Of a DNA stretch of 64,000 nucleotides, positions 57,821 through 64,000 are shown piece after piece (the first letter of the stretch is position 1; each line of letters starts with the position of its first letter). This stretch comes from Antedon mediterranea (Eukaryota > Echinodermata > Crinoidea > Comatulida > Antedonidae): NCBI RefSeq assembly GCF_964355755.1, contig NC_092678.1, positions 22,362,365-22,426,364 of the forward strand. The letters are read 5' to 3'. The translations under genes were made by a program, and so were the position numbers. The notes below the pieces were generated by a model. The model had not been told where the DNA came from and did not search any database. It worked only from the letters and a program-made list of their open reading frames with translations.

Positions 57821-59584
57821 CATAGTTAATGAAAGACACTTTCACGTTTTACCTATCAGTATCATTTTTAAAAGGTACCGGTAACGCACTTCCCTTGGGT
57901 TCAAATGACATATTGATTGTCATTAACATGACATGTACACGACAAAAGGTAAACACGTCACTACTCCGGTGGTCCCAAAACCACAGATAATCAGCGAACA
58001 AGTTCGGTAATCTTCAATCAAGGGTACCGCCTTGCTTTCATTAAATATCTCGTGTAAAAATATCTGTGTAATGCGTTTTCCATTGTTTTACCAATCTCGC
58101 TTACATTTGCAGTTTTATAACAGTCATTCGTACAATAGGCCTATGATTGTGCAGAACGTTTTAAAAGATGTATGTTTTATCAGAACAGTATATATGGGAA
58201 GCGTATGGGGCTAAAAGTCAATCTAACTGTAAAATATTTCTTGTAAATGATTGTCACTGTTGGCCCTAAATGCTGCCCATAGTGAAATATAATTTCTGAT
58301 TTGGAGTGTAAATACATACACTTGTTATGACGTGTAAAGTGCATATATACACATCCACTTGTATTGTATAGGGCATAAGTTGTGCGTAGCACGTGCCTAT
58401 GTTAAAGGTATACGGAAACACCCACTACTAGTAGATATACCAAAAAAAAAAAAGGAAAACCACCGATATAATAAACAAACACAAAAAGTTTATATTATAA
58501 TATCGTACAGTCTAGACCGTTATTTATCTTGACTCATCATCATGGAAGAACAACAGCCGGGAAAAGGCTGTTTCCTACGCTACTCGCTTTCCTGATTAAG
58601 CTGATAGGGCCGCTACTTGTACAGGCTTAAGTGATGACAACGTAATTCGTAATTTAAATTGATCGTTTCCGTTTCTAGCACCTGTGGGTATTTTAGTAGA
58701 GAGTTTAATGACACCCATGAGGTGCAATACATGCACGCAATACGCCTATGTGCAGCTTACACCCTTGTTGGTGCGGCACATGAACCGAATTTAGCGTCAT
58801 TGTGAATTTCCAGCGCGCGCGGTGCAATGCATTGCTTCACGCATACATACGTAGAATGTTATCAACGTTGCGCCAGTCGTAAGGGAAATATTCTATTTGA
58901 TAATCTCTCAATATTATATTATTATTTATAAGAGAGATCCATAAGCATACCCATTTCAGTGTCTCAAGAATGATAAAGCTCCGTTCAAACTATAAGCCCT
59001 GAATTCCAATCCCGTGGTCGGATAAAAACAATCGATTTAGGCCTATCGCGCGTTCAGTTTGGGGTCTTAAAGTACCGTGCCCTAGATTTTGACTGAGTTG
59101 TATTTCAAGAACGAATGAAGCAAAACACTAAATCGTGAGAAAATTGCTCTATCAATTAATGGAATTAGTTGCTGTTGTTTACACAAAAGGTTCGCATCAT
59201 TGCTCTTTGATTATTATCAATATCATTTTTTTTCTTCAATGAAACGATTGTCACCTCTGCGTGTGTAGTGATAAAGCTAAAGCACCACGTAACACAAATT
59301 CAACGCGTGCGCGCGTACAAAAGTAACGCATACGTACTGGCGCGTACAAAAGTCGTTACCGTTTTATCAACGTTTTAACGCGCTGGTCAAAAATTCTATA
59401 TATTCGCCACGTAGGTCAATTATGTACTCATTAAAAATGTTAAAAACTGAATTATTGCTTCATTATATCACTAATTGAAATACAATAGTATTTAAAGTAA
59501 TCAATTAAAGTCGACAGAAATTTATTGATATGCCCTCCTAAATAGATTTCTATTATTTATTAATCCGAACAATTTACCCTCAAA

Positions 59585-59824
59585 ATGCCAAACATAAAAG
59601 TGGGAAACGTAAGGTCACGAGCGGAAGAAATTGTAGGCGTGGATATTAGCTGGCAGCCAACCAACCGTGCTGCTGCTGGAGCGCTACTCAGGCATTCAAA
59701 ATATTCACCGGTAATATATCGGCCTGATTTCCGCGTCATATTTCAAGAAACACTAGCGAGCCGTACACATATTCATCCAGTAGTTGTCAAGTCCTCAAAA
59801 GGCAAGGTCTTAAACGCCTTATAA
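59585..59824 (+). CDS. Possible small open reading frame or upstream ORF, 79 codons
   Basis: An uninterrupted frame opens at ATG 59585 (A at -3) and ends at TAA 59822-59824. It reads MPNIKVGNVRSRAEEIVG and continues with a mixed, less AT-driven composition (KYSPVIYRPDFRVIFQ). It lies 153 bases before the ATG of the coding exon at 59978 on the same strand, so it may be an upstream ORF of that mRNA, a separate small gene, or chance. I recognise no family. Confidence 0.3.
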   Translation: MPNIKVGNVRSRAEEIVGVDISWQPTNRAAAGALLRHSKYSPVIYRPDFRVIFQETLASRTHIHPVVVKSSKGKVLNAL

Positions 59825-59977
59825 ACCAACACCAAACGTCAACAGTGCTGTATCTGTCTCTTGGATTATTTTATTTTATACAAAACGTATTCATCGTGTA
59901 AAGGAATATTAGTATTGCTTGAAAACAACTCATTTTACGTGTTTTTCTGTTGGTGATAACATTTTAAACTGTGCATT

Positions 59978-60121
59978 ATGACGTCAGGTGAGGAGACGCA
60001 GCTTTTGGTCCCCCCTCCTGCTGCTGCCAAAGATGAAGAGGACTCATCAGAGGCTCTTAATAAGCTCAAATTCCACACTAAGAAGATGAACTGGAACTTA
60101 AAAATACTGAAAGATCAATTG
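59978..60121 (+). CDS. First coding exon of an unrecognised gene, continues beyond the window
   Basis: ATG at 59978 (A at -3) opens a 48-codon frame that ends exactly at a strong donor GTAAGT (60122). It reads MTSGEETQLLVPPPAAAKDE then EDSSEALNKLKFHTKKMNWN and LKILKDQL: an acidic, proline/alanine-containing N-terminus followed by a charged, probably helical or coiled-coil segment. There is no signal peptide or membrane segment. The next exon should start in phase 0; I found no convincing one before 64000. I do not recognise the protein. A TGACGTCA octamer overlaps the start codon (59979-59986). Confidence 0.6.
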
Positions 60122-61367
60122 GTAAGTAAAGTTTATTTTTCGTTTTTCTAGTTAAGTACTTCTCCTAATTCAAGAGTAAGACCGTTGGGTCGTACCCTCC
60201 TCACTAATTCTAAAAACATACTTGTTCTTCCTCTTCCTTCTGTATTAGTATTCAGGGTACTCGCCTCATTAAGATTTTATCATTGGAAACTTAACCGTGA
60301 TCTCGGTAAATCAATCTGCCTACAATTTAGTACAGTGCGAATGAGGTTAACCATATACGTGCCATTTTTAATGTTTCCCTTTGAGATATACGAAAAGAAA
60401 ATCCCTAACTTTATTATTGATTAGGCGTACGCGATGAAGAAATGGGGGAGAGGGGGGGGGGGTCTGTACGGTAACATTTCTTGAAGTTTACTTTACGTTC
60501 TCTGTATTTCATTTTGCTTACCAAAAAAAGTCTCAGAAAACCTGCATACATACATATTTTATGAACGTGATATTGTTATTATTTATTACAATAGGGCTTC
60601 TTATTTTTGATTTCCTTGTGGTAATCTGATATCAATGGAGCTATTTTTATAAACAACAGGATAATTTATTTGGCTCAATATCAGGTATAAAAGGAACTAT
60701 AGGCCTATAGATAAGGAAACAAGGATGCCCCCATGCCTGTATGTGTCATGTCAGTCAGAGTTCGGTAATTTTATGTTTGTAATGATCAGTAGACATAGCC
60801 ATTTACCTTTTATCAATCAAGTTATGTACAGTAATTGATATACCTACACACATTTCGTGTAGCTACACACATTTTGTGTGTAACAATACTAAAGCGACAG
60901 AAACGGCTGCAAACTTGATTAATTCAATTTACTCGTCGTAGTGTTAGGCTACTACAAGGATACGATAAACTCATTGACATGGAGTCAAAATAGTGGTAGC
61001 CATCGGAAGGACGTTTTCGGTAATTAATTTTGTAGCGTTTTAGGTTCAAATCTTCCATCACTCTGATGTAAAACTGAAATTCATGCAAACAATTACATAA
61101 TCTAATGTTGTGTGACGTCACAAGTGCTAATATTGTAATCGCGTTGACTAATATTGATACTTTCATATAATTATTTCTTTGCGGTTGCTTGAACCATGGA
61201 TGATGCACTACTGTACTAATTCTATGAATTCTAATGCCCAAAGCTATAAGCCTAAGCAAGAATTTTATATTAGATTCCTGAAGTCGTCAGTGACAACACA
61301 GACACCCATTGATATGGCGCGCCATGCTGTCATTTATTGGGAAATAAAGATAGCTTAGTTATCTATT

Positions 61368-61390
61368 GTTTGTTTGTTTGTTTGTTTGTT
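61368..61390. repeat. (TTTG)n microsatellite
   Basis: About five uninterrupted GTTT units. Confidence 0.9.
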
Positions 61391-62340
61391 TTTATTTCTT
61401 GCTCATATAAAAATAACCGTGGTACAGAAAAATATATATATATACATCAAAAGTCGCAGACTTAACAAACAACAAAATTCAGAACAAAGACAACAACAAA
61501 AAACGAGTAGGAGCAAAGGATAACCCTCTAAAAACTCGGAGGTTGCTTGAATAAACTTGGCGCGCCATACATTGATGAAAGTTGTACGTTGTGTCTTTCG
61601 CAATGTCTGTTGATAAACCATCGGTGCATTACATAGCATTCACATTAATCAACGATCGTGTAATTACTTTAATTAGCAACGCGTTGTAATGATGTGTGAC
61701 GAAATGCAAGACTTTTCAATGTCATCATTAATTTGTTGAGGCTACCATGTACAGTCCGTGATGAAATATGCGTGCGTACTTGTGTTTTCTCGCGCAGTGG
61801 ACTTGATCGCGGTTTTCGTTCGTTACCCCCTGATCTTTGCCTGAGTGAGACATCAAATTGTGTTTATTTTGAACACTCCTTAATCGGTAAACCCCCACTT
61901 TTTTGCATTGCACGTGTTTTGTGTTGGCATGTGTTTGGGTTTAGTCAGAGACAGACATTCACTGGCATGGTATTCGTACCACGGTGGTTCATTCCTGTAG
62001 TTTTCATGCGACAAAGTGTTACAATCCTTTAATTGAAACAACTCAGTAGACACCAATGTCCGTCTATATCGGGTCGTCCGTAATACACCTGATTTACGCA
62101 TTATCCACAGTGGTTTCAAACTAATTGACTTATTAAGCCTCATAATCAACAACAATTTTAGCGGTTTAAATGTCGTTTGATTGCCTGGATTGTTCAATTT
62201 AAACCTACGAATTTCTCTAATAATACGGTACAGCTGTAAATGTGATTATTTAATATTATGCCAAATAGTTCTTCAAGTAAAGATGTCATTTTAGCGCCAA
62301 TATTTTGTAGTTTTTGAAAGTTTCAGTCTGCTGTAATTAG

Positions 62341-62474
62341 AATTAGTCTACACTGTCAAACTTTATGTGACAAAACTTTATGGTCAAATATGGTAGTGAT
62401 ATGACATCACCATGTCTATATGGGCACATCACATTTTTTTGTCACAAAGTTTAATAGTGTGGACAGGGCTTTAA
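62341..62474. mobile_element. Short inverted-repeat element (TCTACACTATCAAA family)
   Basis: AATTAGTCTACACTGTCAAA is on the left and AAGTTTAATAGTGTGGACAG then GGCTTTAA on the right. One core unit and ATGACATCACCATGTC lie inside. The left end has lost part of GCTCTG. Confidence 0.9.
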
Positions 62475-64000
62475 AGTATTGTGATGAAATAACCCTTTTG
62501 AAATAGTGGTCTAATATTATTGGGAGACGTGTACATCAATAAATTATTGCTGTAGGCCTGGCCTGTTTTCATTTCATCGGTTTTAATCTGTATTTTTACG
62601 TATGCTTTGTACGATAGCCTACAATTATTTCCATTGGTTCTAATCTATTTTTCTGCATAATGCTTTTTACGTTAGGCTACTATTAATACGCTATTTAATA
62701 ATCTTTTGATAAATATCTACCGGTCCCTAATCAACTTTACAATACTTGAAATAACTTATGCATCTTTCTTTGTTATTTCTGTTGGGGACAGCGTATCACT
62801 GTCGCCACAGTGAACTTACTATTGTGTTTATATCTTATGTACTTTTTTAAAGTACAAAAGAAATCCCCAATTTGGCCGTATTGTTCAAGAACAGTGCATT
62901 GGTACCTTGTTTTTCATTGCCGTAAAACCACACGAAATCTGTCATAATTCGTGCAGGAATTCGCAACACGTGTGTTGGGTTGGTCACATACCGTATACCC
63001 CAAACTAAATAAATTTTAGTTGAATTGGGTTGTAGACTTTAATTGCAATCTTTTTGGTAGAGAGGAATCCTAAGATGTATAGGGGCAAACCCGGTCACTG
63101 TGTCGTCATTATATTAAATGTATACCCATTACTGTATGTATATCAATGTACTATTTTAAATCATAGAGCTGCATATGCAGAAAAGATAGAAAAAAAATCA
63201 AAATAAAACAAATTAAGCTATAGGTTTTAGTTTCTGTACAGTAGCTTTGTTCATCTTTCCATTATAAAGTCACTTTTAAAATAATTCGGAGTTAATAAAT
63301 TATAATTGAGTTGAGGTTAATTTAAAAACAACAACGTTATATAGTATTGATGACGTCAAACCCATTATTTACTTTGTAAACAAACACACACCCACATGGC
63401 TTTTGGGTGACGTAACAAATCCTTACCGTTAATATCTATTATAGTCCATTAGACCATTTATGTATCTGAAACGGTATAGTATGATGCTGACCTGGGCTTA
63501 ATAGTAATTTGAGCAATCAAAATAATGTACTACATACACATGGTCAATTTTGAAGGGATTCGACGGAAGTGTGCCATATGCTAGAAATGACACAGATCAA
63601 GTAGCGCGTACTCATGGACACGTCATCGTAAATCTTCAAGATGGCGTCAAAATAATCTTGACCTCCTCTTGTTTAATCCATCTTGCTATATCATCATTTG
63701 TCAGGACGACGTGTTACCTCATTTGTATCAAGTATTTACCGATTCAAGTGCTATACTTTAGGGTAATCGTAATAATTTTCAATCGTATTGTTGGGGTTAG
63801 CCGACAGTTATGAAACGCTATACCAATATTCTACAATAGTTAACAACAATCAACTTAATTAACTTTGTGATTTGGACGTTTCATAATTATTTCATTTTTT
63901 CCCCTCGAGAATAATACGTGTCGTTTTGTGCGTTTCCGCATGTTTACATTTACGAAGCAAATGTTTTAAAGAAAGTGAAATCTCTTTATCCAAAATTGAA

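Larger units (their letters stand above)
55071..59584. other. CENPP 3' UTR and intergenic spacer
   Basis: An ATTAAA lies 11 bases after the CENPP stop and AATAAA at 55875-55880, so the mRNA end is uncertain. The rest is AT-rich, with a decayed repeat at 55183-55413, a duplication at 57512-57820 and less AT-rich patches at 56850-57200 and 58700-58870. At 57078-57155 the word CGGTGACGC and GTGCCGCGTT recur. No further gene recognised. Confidence 0.45.
60122..64000 (+). other. Probable intron 1 of the 59978 gene; no exon recognised
   Basis: A (TTTG) microsatellite lies at 61368-61390 and two GGCGCGCC sites at about 61315 and 61558. G-rich tracts occur near 60445-60463. The frames at 60924-61259, 61733-62032, 61880-62197 and 63550-63813 have no recognised domain. 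An open stretch after an AG at 62792 (RITVATVNLLLCLY) could be an exon but has no clear donor. One transposable copy is at 62341-62474. Confidence 0.4.

Noticed and set aside
60924-63813. Frames of 87-111 codons on both strands near the right end
   Set aside because: None shows a recognised domain or splice sites, and two of them overlap on opposite strands.

Overview
This is a window from a eukaryotic, AT-rich nuclear genome with spliced genes, GT-AG introns, AATAAA poly(A) signals and dense non-autonomous DNA transposons. The gene set (an MKP-3 type phosphatase, ribosomal protein eL29 and the inner-kinetochore protein CENP-P) is animal. The vertebrate-like CENP-P, compact introns, many short inverted-repeat elements and AGGCCTAG-rich stretches suggest an invertebrate deuterostome, perhaps an echinoderm. 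That assignment is inference, not proof.

Layout. 1-2583 holds the last two coding exons and 3' UTR of a DUSP6/7/9-type MAP-kinase phosphatase on the + strand; its first exon lies upstream of the window. 2584-6853 is AT-rich spacer with one direct duplication. 6854-7839 holds a previously unlisted short multi-exon gene model on the + strand (five exons, about 112 residues) that I do not recognise. 8054-40596 is about 32 kb without a recognisable gene: short inverted-repeat elements (several families), tandem duplications, a tRNA-derived repeat, and a 4.4-kb repeat block at 30891-35325 containing a 1.55-kb tandem unit capped by palindromes. 40597-41099 (minus strand) is a complete, three-exon RPL29 gene encoding only 58 residues. 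It is head-to-head with CENPP (41417-55070, + strand, eight coding exons, 369 residues), with 317 bp between the two start codons. CENPP intron 1 is a CTAG/AGGCCT-rich low-complexity island. Intron 5 is 9.3 kb because it carries an inverted-repeat element whose internal 21-bp unit has expanded to about 258 copies. 55071-59977 is mainly spacer with repeats. 59978-60121 is a first coding exon of an unrecognised + strand gene that continues beyond the window.

The most distinctive feature is one family of small inverted-repeat elements (terminal motif CTCTGTCTACACTATCAAAC, usually next to TTAA). Fourteen copies in 64 kb carry about 1, 2, 3, 6, 11 or 258 copies of the same internal unit, so the window shows successive stages from a transposable element to a satellite-like array. 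The very long open frames in the array (1,787 codons on the + strand) follow from a 21-bp unit with few stop-making variants and are not taken as genes.

The known genes are housekeeping or signalling genes that act independently: ERK dephosphorylation, ribosome, kinetochore. Only RPL29 and CENPP are arranged so as to share a promoter. All exon boundaries were read by eye from splice consensus and reading frame; no alignment or transcript data were available.
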